Origin: AC-32 sp963704005
Lineage (GTDB): Bacteria > Actinomycetota > Thermoleophilia > Gaiellales > Gaiellaceae
Assembly: GCA_963704005.1 (NCBI GenBank)
Contig: CAVPGJ010000004.1
Span: forward strand, 310,001-374,000
Direction: 5' to 3'
DNA: 64,000 nt
Shown here: piece after piece, positions 1-8,697 of the stretch
Layout of the letters: each line of letters begins with the position of its first letter
Numbering within the stretch: the first letter of the stretch is position 1
Made by a program: the position numbers and the translations under genes
Notes under the pieces: model-generated
The model's database searches: none
The model's input: the letters and a program-made list of their open reading frames with translations, nothing else
What the model was told of the DNA's origin: nothing

Positions 1-863
1 TCGGCCTTGCGCTGGGCGGGGTGTACGCGCTCTCGGGAGTCGGCATCGTCGTGCTCTACAAGGCGACCGGCGTGCTGAACCTCGCGTTCGGCGCAGTCGG
101 TGCCGCGGGCGCCCTGATCGCCTACTGGATGGTCAACCACACGAGCTGGCCTCACTGGCTGGCCTACACGACGTGTGTCGCGTTCGGCGGGGTCGTCAAC
201 CTTCTCTACGGAGTCGTGTTCGGCCCCGCCTTCGCGAAGCGGGAACCGCTCGTGAAGATGATGGGAACGCTCGCGCTCGCGCTGATCCTGCTCGGGATCA
301 TGGCGTGGCGGGCTCCCGCCGGAGGGGCGTTCGTGCGCGTCCTGACCCTTCCGAGCTCCACGCATTACTACACCGTCTTCGGCGCGCGGGTGAACCTCAC
401 GCAGATCCTGGCGCTCGCCTTCGCGATCGCGCTCACGATCGTGACGACGCTCTTCCTGCGCTACACGGCGCTCGGCACCGCGTACCGCGCGATCGCGAAC
501 GACCGGGAGATCACCGCCATGCTCGGAGTGCCGGTGCGGCGCGTCGAGGCGTCGGCCTGGCTCGGCTCCGGGCTCGTCTGCGGTGCGGCCGGCCTGCTGC
601 TGGCCGACCTCTACACGTCGCTCGACTACTCGGCGCTGACGTTCCTCGTGATCTCGTCGCTGGCCGCCGCGCTGATCGGCCGACTCGAGTCGTTGTGGCT
701 CACGCTGTTCGGAGGCCTCCTCGTGGGGTTCGTGCAATCGATCCTCACGCCTTACGGATCGGTGACGGCGTACCGCACGGCCACGCCGTTCGTCCTCTCC
801 ATCATCGTTCTGCTCTGGATGGGGCGCCGCCGCGTCGTCGTCTTCGCACCGGCGACGCGCTAG
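1..863 (+). CDS. livH: branched-chain-type ABC transporter permease LivH (5' partial)
   Basis: This is one of two permeases of a HAAT-family (branched-chain amino acid type) ABC importer in the cytoplasmic membrane. The reading frame is open to the window edge and its first visible residues, GLALGGVYALSGVGIVVLY, match the usual first membrane segment of LivH, so the true start lies upstream and the GTG at 21 is internal. Several hydrophobic helices follow, with the family-typical loop around ALGTAYRAIANDREITAMLGV, the contact for the ATPase. The stop overlaps the next start (TAGTG), giving livH-livM-livG-livF as one transcript; the substrate-binding protein is not visible. HAAT transporters also import aromatic acids, which would suit the catabolic genes here, but substrate is inference. 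Confidence 0.9.
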   Translation, partial: GLALGGVYALSGVGIVVLYKATGVLNLAFGAVGAAGALIAYWMVNHTSWPHWLAYTTCVAFGGVVNLLYGVVFGPAFAKREPLVKMMGTLALALILLGIMAWRAPAGGAFVRVLTLPSSTHYYTVFGARVNLTQILALAFAIALTIVTTLFLRYTALGTAYRAIANDREITAMLGVPVRRVEASAWLGSGLVCGAAGLLLADLYTSLDYSALTFLVISSLAAALIGRLESLWLTLFGGLLVGFVQSILTPYGSVTAYRTATPFVLSIIVLLWMGRRRVVVFAPATR

Positions 864-1945
864 TGGCTGCCGCACACGCCCAGGAGCGGGCCGGCGGGGC
901 TCGGTTGCCCTCGATCAACCGGCCGATGATCGTGCGCCTGCTCGTGATCGCCGGGCTGCTGGTGGTTGCGCTCTTCGTCTTCCCGGCCACGCTCGGCGCC
1001 GACTGGATCAACACGTTCACGAGCGTCGCGATCTACTCGACCGTGGCCGCCGGCCTGGTCGTCCTCTACGGACGGGTCGGCATGATCTCCCTCGGGCAGA
1101 TCGCGATCCTCGCCATCGGCACCTGGGTGGCCACTCGCCTCACGTTCGCAACCAACCTGCCGTTCCCGGTGCTGCTGCTCGTCACCGGGGCGATCACCTG
1201 TGGGATCGGCGTCCTGATCGGGCTCCCGGCGCTACGGCTGAGCGGCCTCTACCTCGCCCTGATCACGCTCATGGCTGCAGGCGCGGTGAACGTCCTGCTC
1301 GCCCAGATCCAGTTCCCGAACGGCGGCGGCGGGTTTACCGGCCGGACCGACCAGCCGAGTGCGATCGGGCTCCAGGCGGTGCCACGGCCCGAGTGGGCTC
1401 TCGGGGACAACGCCTACTATCGCTACGTCGTCGTGGTCTGCGCCCTGATGTTCCTGGTCGTGCTCCTGCATTTCGCGAGCAAGCCGGGCCGGGGATGGGC
1501 CGCGATCCGGGAAAGCGAGCCCGCGGCGCTCGCCACCGGGATCAACATCACGCTCTACAAGCTCTGGGCGTTCGCCCTCGCCTCGTTCGTCACAGGCGTG
1601 GCCGGCTGTCTGCTAGCGGCGCAGATCGGGCAACCGAACACCTACAGCTTCCCCACGCAGGACTCGCTGTCCCTGATCGCGACCGCGCTGATCGGCGGCA
1701 TCTTCACGCTCTGGGGCGCGCTGGTAGCGGGGGTGTTCATGCAGCTCCTGCCGTTCGTCTTCCAGGCCGAGTGGCACATCAACCCGAACTTCCTGCTGAT
1801 TATCTTCGGCGTCGGCCTCTTGCAGGTGTTGCTGACCGCCCCCGGCGGGCTCGCGGACCAGGTGCCGAAGGACCTCGCAAGGCTCGGGCGGCTCGTGCTC
1901 CGGCTGTTCCGAAGGAAGCCGGCGCCAGGCAAGGAGTCCGCGTGA
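863..1945 (+). CDS. livM: branched-chain-type ABC transporter permease LivM
   Basis: Second permease of the importer, 360 residues from a GTG that shares one base with the livH stop. The short polar N-terminus is followed by about ten hydrophobic segments. The conserved cytoplasmic loop is seen as RESEPAALATGINITLYKL, the expected ATPase-docking region of LivM proteins. The C-terminus is basic (LRLFRRKPAPGKE). The stop overlaps the livG GTG (GTGA). I chose the GTG at 863 because an upstream extension would lie entirely inside livH. Family assignment is firm; substrate is unknown. Confidence 0.9.
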   Translation: MAAAHAQERAGGARLPSINRPMIVRLLVIAGLLVVALFVFPATLGADWINTFTSVAIYSTVAAGLVVLYGRVGMISLGQIAILAIGTWVATRLTFATNLPFPVLLLVTGAITCGIGVLIGLPALRLSGLYLALITLMAAGAVNVLLAQIQFPNGGGGFTGRTDQPSAIGLQAVPRPEWALGDNAYYRYVVVVCALMFLVVLLHFASKPGRGWAAIRESEPAALATGINITLYKLWAFALASFVTGVAGCLLAAQIGQPNTYSFPTQDSLSLIATALIGGIFTLWGALVAGVFMQLLPFVFQAEWHINPNFLLIIFGVGLLQVLLTAPGGLADQVPKDLARLGRLVLRLFRRKPAPGKESA

Positions 1946-2658
1946 TCGAGGTCAAGAACCTCACGGTTCGCTTCGCCGGCGTCACGCCGATCGACGACAT
2001 GAGCGTCACCTTCCCGAAAGGGGCGTGCGGCCTGATCGGCCCCAACGGCGCGGGCAAGACGACGTTCTTCAATGTCCTCTCCGGGTTCGTCAAGCCGAGT
2101 GCCGGCTCGATCAAGGTCTTCGGCGAGGACCTCCTGAGACTGGTCGATTTCCGACGTGCGCGCTGGGGCCTGCGGCGCACCTTCCAGACCGAGCAGGCGA
2201 TCGAGCAGCTGTCGGTGTTCGCCAACGTGGCGATGATCCACGAGCACTCCGGCGCAAGCCGCGGGGACCGGCGGGAAGCGGTCCTGAGCGCGCTCGAGTT
2301 CGTCGGGCTCGAGACGCCTCCCACCGCCAAGGTCGCAGGGCTCGGTGCCCGCGAGCGAAGGCTGGTCGAGGTTGCGCGGGCGGTCGTCGGCGAGCCGAAG
2401 ATCGTCCTCCTCGACGAGCCGGCGGCCGGATTGCCCGACCACGAGACGCGGCATCTCGCCGAGGTGATCCAGCGGATCCCCGAGCGCTCCGGCGCGCTGG
2501 TCGTGCTCGTCGACCACGATATGAGCCTGGTCTCGGCGACTTGCGAGACGACGGCCGTGCTCGACTTCGGCCGGCTGATCGCGTCGGGGCCGACGGCGCA
2601 GGTGCTGCGGAACGAGCATGTGATCAATGCGTACCTCGGGACGGAGGAAGAGCTGTGA
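1942..2658 (+). CDS. livG: ABC transporter ATP-binding protein LivG
   Basis: Cytoplasmic ATPase subunit, 238 residues, coupled to livM by a GTGA overlap. Walker A is GPNGAGKTT at about residues 33-41, Walker B is KIVLLDEP, and the H-loop is in VLVDHDMSLV. The ABC signature is odd: where LivG proteins have L-S/P-Y-G-x-Q before RLVEIARA, this protein reads LGARERRLVEVARA, so the signature glycine is replaced by arginine. LivF next door has a canonical signature, so one normal composite site could remain. Role in HAAT import is secure from context; activity of this site is uncertain. Confidence 0.88.
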   Translation: MIEVKNLTVRFAGVTPIDDMSVTFPKGACGLIGPNGAGKTTFFNVLSGFVKPSAGSIKVFGEDLLRLVDFRRARWGLRRTFQTEQAIEQLSVFANVAMIHEHSGASRGDRREAVLSALEFVGLETPPTAKVAGLGARERRLVEVARAVVGEPKIVLLDEPAAGLPDHETRHLAEVIQRIPERSGALVVLVDHDMSLVSATCETTAVLDFGRLIASGPTAQVLRNEHVINAYLGTEEEL

Positions 2659-3422
2659 CCGAGACCGAGGTGGCCGCGGCGACGCTGCAGCTGGAAGGCC
2701 TTTCGGTTCAGCGTGGCCCCCGGACCGTCGTGCGCGACGTGTCCCTGCGGATCCCGCCCGGGGAGGTGACGACGCTGCTGGGCGCCAACGGGGCCGGCAA
2801 GTCCTCGCTCGTGCTCGCCGTCGCCGGCGTGCTGCGCGCCAGCGCCGGCCGTGTGCTGCTCGGCGGCCAGGATCTGACTCGCCGTTCGCCGGAGCGGATC
2901 CGTGCCGCCGGGGTCGCCGTCGTTCCCGAGGGCAGGCGCCTGCTGCCGGCGCTCTCGATCGACGACAACCTCCGCGTCGCGACCTATGCGCTGTCGCGTG
3001 CGCAGAGGCGTGAGGGGATCACCCTGGCACTCGAGCTCTTCCCCGAGCTCAAGCGGCGCTGGCACACTCCCGGCCGCCTGCTCTCGGGCGGGGAGCAGCA
3101 GATGCTCGTACTCGCCCAGGCAATCGTCTCCCGGCCGAGCGTCCTGCTCGTGGACGAGCTCTCGCTCGGTCTCGCTCCGATCGTCGTCAAGCGCCTCGTG
3201 CCGACGATCGAGTCCGTGGCCGCCTCCGGCACCGGCGTGCTCCTGATCGAACAGTTCGCGCACGTCGCGCTTTCGCTGGCCAAGACCGCCTACGTGCTCG
3301 AGAACGGTCGCATCCGCTACGAGGGTACGGCCGAGGAGCTCAAGAGCCGCCCCGACGTGCTTCACACCGCCTACCTGATGGGCGGCGAGCGCAGCGAGAC
3401 CGAGACCGGCGGTGGCGAGTGA
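2655..3422 (+). CDS. livF: ABC transporter ATP-binding protein LivF
   Basis: Second ATPase of the importer, 255 residues, starting at a GTG overlapping the livG stop. Walker A GANGAGKSS is at about residues 43-51, the signature LLSGGEQQ is canonical, and Walker B is SVLLVDELSLGLAP. The C-terminus is slightly extended (GERSETETGGGE) and overlaps the next gene by 11 bases. LivF pairs with LivG below the LivHM pore to drive uptake of amino acid-like or aromatic acid substrates. No regulator is next to the operon in the visible part. Confidence 0.9.
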   Translation: MTETEVAAATLQLEGLSVQRGPRTVVRDVSLRIPPGEVTTLLGANGAGKSSLVLAVAGVLRASAGRVLLGGQDLTRRSPERIRAAGVAVVPEGRRLLPALSIDDNLRVATYALSRAQRREGITLALELFPELKRRWHTPGRLLSGGEQQMLVLAQAIVSRPSVLLVDELSLGLAPIVVKRLVPTIESVAASGTGVLLIEQFAHVALSLAKTAYVLENGRIRYEGTAEELKSRPDVLHTAYLMGGERSETETGGGE

Positions 3423-3810
3423 GGACGACGACGTGTCGTTGAGGACCCTCGACGCCGGCCGGGCCGAGACCCTCGAGAAGCTCTGCGAGCTCTTCGTGCC
3501 GGGCTCGAGCCGTGTCGGGCCTGTCGTCTACATCGACGCCGTGGTGACGGCGATGCCGTCCGAGCTGCAGGGGGCTGTGCTTGGCTCGATCGACGCGCTC
3601 GCTCACGCGGCCGACGGCGGCTCCGAGACGCTCGCCGAGCACGAGCGCACGCCCGAGTTCGCGTTCATCCGGGCGCTCGCGATCGAGGCGTTCTACAGCG
3701 ACTTCGTCGCTCCAGGCAAGGACGTGCAAGGCGCATGGTCGGAGATCGACTTCAACTCCCCGCTTGCGACGCGCCTCGCGAAGGACTGGTCGTACCTGGG
3801 GATCGGGTGA
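3412..3810 (+). CDS. small partner subunit of GMC oxidoreductase (gluconate 2-dehydrogenase subunit 3-like)
   Basis: A 132-residue soluble alpha-helical protein starting at a GTG inside the 3' end of livF. It resembles the gluconate 2-dehydrogenase subunit 3 type proteins that precede GMC dehydrogenases: ETLEKLCELFVPGSSRVG near the start, a central Leu/Ala-rich helix, and an aromatic C-terminal part with FYSDFVAPG and WSEIDFNSPLATRL. Such subunits usually accompany a flavin-containing large subunit, which here starts at the GTG overlapping this stop. It lacks a clear signal peptide. Function as accessory/assembly subunit is inferred from position. Confidence 0.65.
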   Translation: MASEDDDVSLRTLDAGRAETLEKLCELFVPGSSRVGPVVYIDAVVTAMPSELQGAVLGSIDALAHAADGGSETLAEHERTPEFAFIRALAIEAFYSDFVAPGKDVQGAWSEIDFNSPLATRLAKDWSYLGIG

Positions 3811-5264
3811 AGGACCGCTTCGACGTCGTGGTGGTGGGCTCGGGCGCCGGCGGCGGTGTGGTCGCGGGCGAGCTCGCGCAGCGCGGCCGGGACGTGCTGC
3901 TGCTCGAGGCAGGGCCTCACCTGACGGCGGCCGACTTCACTCGCTGGGAGGCCAAGGCGACCCACGATCTCTGGTGGCCGCTGCGGCTCGCGCCGCTTCC
4001 CGACGGCGAGCCGGTCGCGTTCCTCGCCGGGCGCTGCGTCGGCGGGACGACCACGATCAACACGAAGGTGGCGCTGCGGGCGCACGAGCAGGACGTGGCG
4101 AAGTGGCATGCCTCCACCGGGCTCACGAACGAGCGCGGCGAGCCGTTCGCGTCGTCCGACCTGAGCCCGTACTACGACCGGGTCGAGAAGGTGCTCGGGG
4201 TGCGCGAGCGGACGGATTGGACGAAGAGTGTCCGGACGGTCGAGGCGGGGTTCAGCGCGCTCGGCGCGGAGCTCGAGGCGGTCCAGTCGTACACGGACGT
4301 CAACTGCATGCGCTGCGGCTCGTGCCTCCAGGGCTGCCCGACCAACGCGGGCAAGTCGACCGAGAACACCTACATTCACGAGGCCTGGGCGCGTGGGCTC
4401 CTGGAGCTGCGCGCCGAGGCGACGGTCGAGCGGGTGCTCGTCGAGGACTCGCAGGCGACCGGGGTCGAGTACGTCGACGCTGACGGTGCGCGCCACACGG
4501 TGCGGGCCGGCACGATCGTCGCCGCGTGCGGCGCGCTGAACACACCTCAGCTGCTGCTCCGCTCCGGGCTCGGCAACGAGGCGATCGGAAAGTACCTCGG
4601 CCTGCACCCTGTGCGCCTCGTCTACGGCCTCTTCGACGAGCCGCAGGATGCGCACATGGTCTATCCGATCACCGCTCACTGCATGGACTTCCAGCTCGAC
4701 GGTGACGGCGGCTTCGTGGTCGAGGCGACGACGATCCAGGATCCAATCGCCTTCGCGACCACGGTCCGCGACGAGAACGGCCCGCTCTGGGGCGAGCCCC
4801 TGGTTGAGGCCCTGCGCGGGTTCCGGCGCTGGGTCGGCCTGCTGCCGCTCGTGACCGACGAGAACACCTCCGCCGTGGCCGTGGACGACAACGGAGCCGA
4901 GCGGCTCGACGTCGACTTCACACCGGTCGAGCAAGAAAGGCTGGACGCCTCGCTGCGCTTCAGCCGTGACGTGCTCGAGGCCTCGGGTGCCAAGCAGGTC
5001 TGCTGGACGGGGATCGCCTCCACCCACGCGCAAGGCACGTGCCGGATGGGCGACGACCCGGCGCGCTCCGTCGTCGACCGGAACGGCGAGTCGCACGAGA
5101 TCAAGCGCCTGTTCGTCGGCGACGGCTCGCTCGTCCCGCGCACGATGTCGGTCAACCCCTCGCTCACGATCATGGCGCTGGCGACGAGGCTCGCCGAGCA
5201 TCTCGACGCCGATCCGAACGGCTACCTTGGCTCGAAGGCCGCCGGCGCCGGCTCGATCGCGTGA
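3807..5264 (+). CDS. GMC-family FAD oxidoreductase with ferredoxin-like cysteine cluster
   Basis: FAD-dependent alcohol/aldose-type oxidoreductase of 485 residues. The N-terminus shows the dinucleotide fold VVVVGSGAGGGVVAGELA at about 7-24 and the GMC signature GRCVGGTTTINTK near 76-88. The C-terminal catalytic region has HAQGTCRMG and SVNPSLTIMALATRLAEHL. A striking insert, CMRCGSCLQGCP, places Cys167, 170, 173 and 177 in a CX2CX2CX3CP pattern like a 4Fe-4S motif; related patterns occur in long-chain alcohol oxidases. The GTG start overlaps the small-subunit stop, and the stop overlaps the following alcohol dehydrogenase, so a multi-step alcohol oxidation route is likely. Substrate is unknown. 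Confidence 0.85.
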   Translation: MKDRFDVVVVGSGAGGGVVAGELAQRGRDVLLLEAGPHLTAADFTRWEAKATHDLWWPLRLAPLPDGEPVAFLAGRCVGGTTTINTKVALRAHEQDVAKWHASTGLTNERGEPFASSDLSPYYDRVEKVLGVRERTDWTKSVRTVEAGFSALGAELEAVQSYTDVNCMRCGSCLQGCPTNAGKSTENTYIHEAWARGLLELRAEATVERVLVEDSQATGVEYVDADGARHTVRAGTIVAACGALNTPQLLLRSGLGNEAIGKYLGLHPVRLVYGLFDEPQDAHMVYPITAHCMDFQLDGDGGFVVEATTIQDPIAFATTVRDENGPLWGEPLVEALRGFRRWVGLLPLVTDENTSAVAVDDNGAERLDVDFTPVEQERLDASLRFSRDVLEASGAKQVCWTGIASTHAQGTCRMGDDPARSVVDRNGESHEIKRLFVGDGSLVPRTMSVNPSLTIMALATRLAEHLDADPNGYLGSKAAGAGSIA

Positions 5265-6284
5265 AGGCAGCCCTCCTCGCTGAGTACCACCGGCCGCTGG
5301 AGCTCGTCGAGCGGCCCGAGCCGGAGCCGCAGCGGCCACGGGACGTGGTCGTCCGTGTCGGGGGGGCGGGTGTCTGCGCGACCGACCTTCATGCCATCGA
5401 CGGGCTGATGGAGCCGGCCGGCCTCGAGCTTCCGGTGGTGCTCGGCCACGAGAACGCGGGCTGGGTGCACGCGACCGGCGGCGACGTGACCGCCGCGGCG
5501 GTCGGCGACGCGGTGCTGCTCTATCCGCCGTACAGCTGCGGGCTCTGCGTGTCGTGCCGGCGAGGGCTCGACATGCACTGCGAGCGGCACCAGTTCACCG
5601 GGCTGACCCGGGACGGCGGCTTCGCGGACTTCGTGCTGGTCGACGAGCGGTCGCTGATCCCGCTCCCGGAGGGCGTCGAGCCCGTCGACGTCGCGCCGCA
5701 CTCCGATGCCGGGATCACGGCGTACCACGCGGTGAAGGCGCTCGTCCCCGAGGCTCGTCCCGGGTACCACTACGGCCGTGATCGGCGTCGGCGGCGTCGG
5801 GCACATCGCGCTCCAGCTCGTGAAGGTCCTGGGCGCCGGGACCGTCGTCGCGATCGACACCGACGAGCGGCGCAGGCGGCTCGCGCGGGAGCTCGGTGCC
5901 GACGAGGTGCTCGGCGAGGAGGCCGACGTCGCAGACGCAGTGCGGGAGCTGACGAACGGGGCGGGAGCGGACATCGTGCTCGACTTCGTCGGCACCGACG
6001 AGACCCACTCGGCGAGCCTGCAGATGCTGGCCCGGCGGGGCCTGTGCTCGGTCGTGGGCTACGGCGGCACCATCACGCTCCCCTCGGTCGGGCTGATCGC
6101 CGACGACATCGCGATCACCGGCAACCTCGTCGGCAACTGGATCGACCTCTGGGAGCTTCTCCAGCTGCACGCGCGCGGCGTTCTCACGCTCAAGACGGAG
6201 ACGCACCGGCTCGACGACGTGAACGAGGTGCTCGGCCGGCTCCGCGAAGGGGAGATCACCGGCCGCGCCGTTCTCGTGCCGTGA
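5261..6284 (+). CDS. zinc-dependent alcohol dehydrogenase, frameshifted at about 5762
   Basis: Medium-chain zinc alcohol dehydrogenase, about 340 residues once one base is discounted. The N-terminal frame (from the GTG at 5261) carries catalytic zinc ligands in GAGVCATDLH and GHEN, and a structural-zinc loop CGLCVSCRRGLDMHC. The Rossmann half, VIGVGGVGHIALQLVKVLG, continues in another frame ending at 6284. The junction is at CCCGGGTACC (5759-5767); removing one G restores RPGTTTAVIGVGG, and total length is 1 mod 3. The gene is coupled to the GMC gene before and the CoA ligase after, both intact, so I think this is a sequence error. Likely oxidises an alcohol made or used by the neighbouring enzymes. 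Confidence 0.8.
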
Positions 6285-8284
6285 GCCGGCGGGCAGACAC
6301 GCTTTCCGGCGGCCCGCCGGTCCAGGGGCAGGTTCTCTGGATGCCGCCGGGCGACGTGCGCGAGCGAACCGAGATCGGCAGCTACCTCGGATGGCTGAGC
6401 CGCGAGCGCGGCCTCGACTTTGCAGGCTACGAGGCCCTCTGGCGCTGGTCGGTCACCGACCTCGAAGGCTTCTGGTCGTCGATCTGGGACTACTTCGAGA
6501 TCCACGCCCGGGCGCCGTACGAGCGCGTACTCGGCTCACGCGAGATGCCGGGCGCGGAGTGGTTCCCCGGCGCGCGGCTGAACTACGCCGAGCACCTGCT
6601 CGGTCGGAAGGAGGACATCGACGAGGTCGCGATCGTCGCGCACTCACAGTCGCGCGAGCCACGCGAGCTCACGTTCGGCGAGCTTCGCGAGCAGGTTGCC
6701 CGCGCCCGCGCCGGCCTGCAGGGGCTCGGAGTCGGTCCCGGCGACCGCGTCGTCGCCTACCTGCCGAACATCCCGGAGACGCTGGTCGCCTTTCTCGCGA
6801 GTGCGAGCCTCGGCGCGATCTGGGCGACGTGCCCCCCGGAGTTCGGTGTCCGCAGCGTCCTCGACCGGCTCGGTCAGCTCGAGCCGAAGCTGTTGCTCGC
6901 GGTCGCCGGCTACCGGTGGGGCGACAAGCTCGTCGACCGCCGCGAGCAGGTGGCCGCGATCCGCGAGGGGCTGCCGAGCCTGCAGTCCGTCGTCCACGTC
7001 CCCTATCCAGGCGGAGCGGACGATGAGCTCCCCGACGCGCTCTCGTGGGATGAGCTGCTGGCCGACCAGGGGCCGCTCGAGTTCGAGCCCGTGCCGTTCG
7101 CGCACCCGCTCTACGTCCTCTTCTCCTCGGGCACGACCGCTCTGCCGAAGGCGATCGTGCACGGCCACGGCGGCATCCTGCTCGAGCACCTGAAGAACCA
7201 CGGCTTGAGCTGGGACTTGCGTCCCGGCGACCGGCTCCAGTGGTTCACGACGACCGCCTGGATGATGTGGAACGCGCTCGTCTCGACGCTGCTCGTGCGC
7301 GCCTCGATCGTGATGATCGACGGAAACCCGGCTCACCCGGACATCTCGTACCAGTGGCGGCTCGCCGAGATGACGCGGCCGACGATGCTCGGCGTCAGCC
7401 CCGCCTTCGTGATGGCTTGCCGCAAGGAGGGGCTGGAGCCGGGGCGGCTGTTCGACCTTTCCTCGATCCGCACGGTCGGCGCTGCGGGCTCGCCGCTGCC
7501 GCTGGACGGGTTCGAGTGGCTCTACGAGCAGTTCGACCCGGCTGTCCTGGTCAACCTCGGCAGCGGCGGCACCGACGTCTGCACGGGCATCGTGCAGGGG
7601 TATCCGCTGCTGCCGGTGTACGCCGGCGAGATGTCCGGACGCTGCCTGGCCGTCGACGCGCAGGCGTTCGGACCGGACGGGAAGCCGGTCGTCGGGGAGC
7701 TCGGCGAGCTCGTCATCACCCAGCCGATGCCGTCGATGCCCGTCGCACTCTGGAACGATCCGGACGGCTCGCGCGCCCGCGCCGCCTACTTCGACCAGTT
7801 CCCCGGCGTCTGGCGCCACGGCGACTGGATCAGGTTCACGGAGCGCGGCAGCTCGGTCATCACCGGCCGTTCCGACGCGACCCTCAACCGCGGCGGCGTC
7901 AGGCTCGGGACGAGTGAGTTCTACAGCGTGGTGGAGGAGATCGAGGAGGTGCTCGACAGCCTGGTCGTGCACCTCGACGCGACCGACGAGCTCCTCCTGT
8001 TCGTCGCCCTGCGCGCGGGCGCCGAGCTCGACGGCGAGCTGCGGGCGCGCATCGCGGAGACGCTTCGCACCGCCCTCTCGCCGCGTCACGTGCCCGACAC
8101 CATCGTCGCCGTGCCCGCGATCCCTCGCACGCTGACCGGCAAGAAGCTCGAGCTGCCGGCCAAGCGCATCCTCGGGGGCGCCGACCCTGCAGACGTCGTC
8201 AGTGCGGACGCGCTCGTGGACCCGGCTTCCATCGAGCCGTTCGTCGCCTACGCACGGACGCGTCGCCGTCAGACCGTCGGCTGA
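6281..8284 (+). CDS. acetoacetyl-CoA synthetase-like ligase
   Basis: Adenylate-forming acid-CoA ligase of 667 residues, the length of acetoacetate-CoA ligases. The N-terminal AACS-type region has WSVTDLEGFWSSIWDYFE and PGARLNYAEHLL. The phosphate-binding loop is FSSGTTALPKAIVHGHGG; later come TTTAWMMWN, the GDW/RSDATLNRGGVRLG hinge, and the C-terminal Lys in RTLTGKKLELPAKRIL. It starts at a GTG overlapping the dehydrogenase stop. In this operon it would activate a 3-oxo or branched acid produced by the oxidoreductases. Family is secure; exact substrate is not. Confidence 0.85.
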   Translation: MSRRADTLSGGPPVQGQVLWMPPGDVRERTEIGSYLGWLSRERGLDFAGYEALWRWSVTDLEGFWSSIWDYFEIHARAPYERVLGSREMPGAEWFPGARLNYAEHLLGRKEDIDEVAIVAHSQSREPRELTFGELREQVARARAGLQGLGVGPGDRVVAYLPNIPETLVAFLASASLGAIWATCPPEFGVRSVLDRLGQLEPKLLLAVAGYRWGDKLVDRREQVAAIREGLPSLQSVVHVPYPGGADDELPDALSWDELLADQGPLEFEPVPFAHPLYVLFSSGTTALPKAIVHGHGGILLEHLKNHGLSWDLRPGDRLQWFTTTAWMMWNALVSTLLVRASIVMIDGNPAHPDISYQWRLAEMTRPTMLGVSPAFVMACRKEGLEPGRLFDLSSIRTVGAAGSPLPLDGFEWLYEQFDPAVLVNLGSGGTDVCTGIVQGYPLLPVYAGEMSGRCLAVDAQAFGPDGKPVVGELGELVITQPMPSMPVALWNDPDGSRARAAYFDQFPGVWRHGDWIRFTERGSSVITGRSDATLNRGGVRLGTSEFYSVVEEIEEVLDSLVVHLDATDELLLFVALRAGAELDGELRARIAETLRTALSPRHVPDTIVAVPAIPRTLTGKKLELPAKRILGGADPADVVSADALVDPASIEPFVAYARTRRRQTVG

Positions 8285-8697
8285 TGCCCCTCCGGCGGCT
8301 CGACCACGTGCTCGTCCTGACGGACGACCTCGAGGCGACGAAGGCGTTCTACTGCGACGCGCTCGGGCTCGAGGTGGGGGAGCGGCCCGAGCTCGGGTTC
8401 CCCGGCTACTGGCTCTACCTCGGCGGCGTGCCCCGCCTGCACGTGGCCGAGCGCGGCCCGTACGAGGAGCAGGCAGCCCGGCTCGGCCTACGCGTGGACG
8501 CCGCGCCGGTCGACCACGTCGCGTTTCTCGCGGACGACTACGCGGAGCTGGCCGCCCGGGTGGAGGCGGCCGGCGTCGAGGCGGTGGAGAACGCGGTGCC
8601 CGGCGCCGGCCTGCGCCAGCTCTTCGTCACCGACCCGAACGGCGTGCGGGTCGAGGTCAACGTCCAGGCGGACCCGGCGGACGCCTCCTCGCCCTAG
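8284..8697 (+). CDS. VOC (glyoxalase/bleomycin-resistance) family protein
   Basis: Single-domain VOC protein, 137 residues, starting with ATG in TGATG overlap with the ligase stop. The paired beta-alpha-beta-beta-beta modules show metal-type residues in RRLDHVLVLTDDLEATKAFYCDALGL, VDHVAFLADD and the closing FVTDPNGVRVEVNV, consistent with His-His-Glu binding of a divalent metal. Relatives include glyoxalases, epimerases and dioxygenases, so only the fold can be named. It is last in the plus-strand operon and its end overlaps the opposing aldehyde dehydrogenase end by four bases. Confidence 0.8.
   Translation: MPLRRLDHVLVLTDDLEATKAFYCDALGLEVGERPELGFPGYWLYLGGVPRLHVAERGPYEEQAARLGLRVDAAPVDHVAFLADDYAELAARVEAAGVEAVENAVPGAGLRQLFVTDPNGVRVEVNVQADPADASSP

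Noticed and set aside
5739..5790. Programmed ribosomal frameshift in the alcohol dehydrogenase
   Set aside because: No slippery heptamer with stem-loop is evident, and the same +1 type of break appears in five other unrelated genes, so error is more likely.
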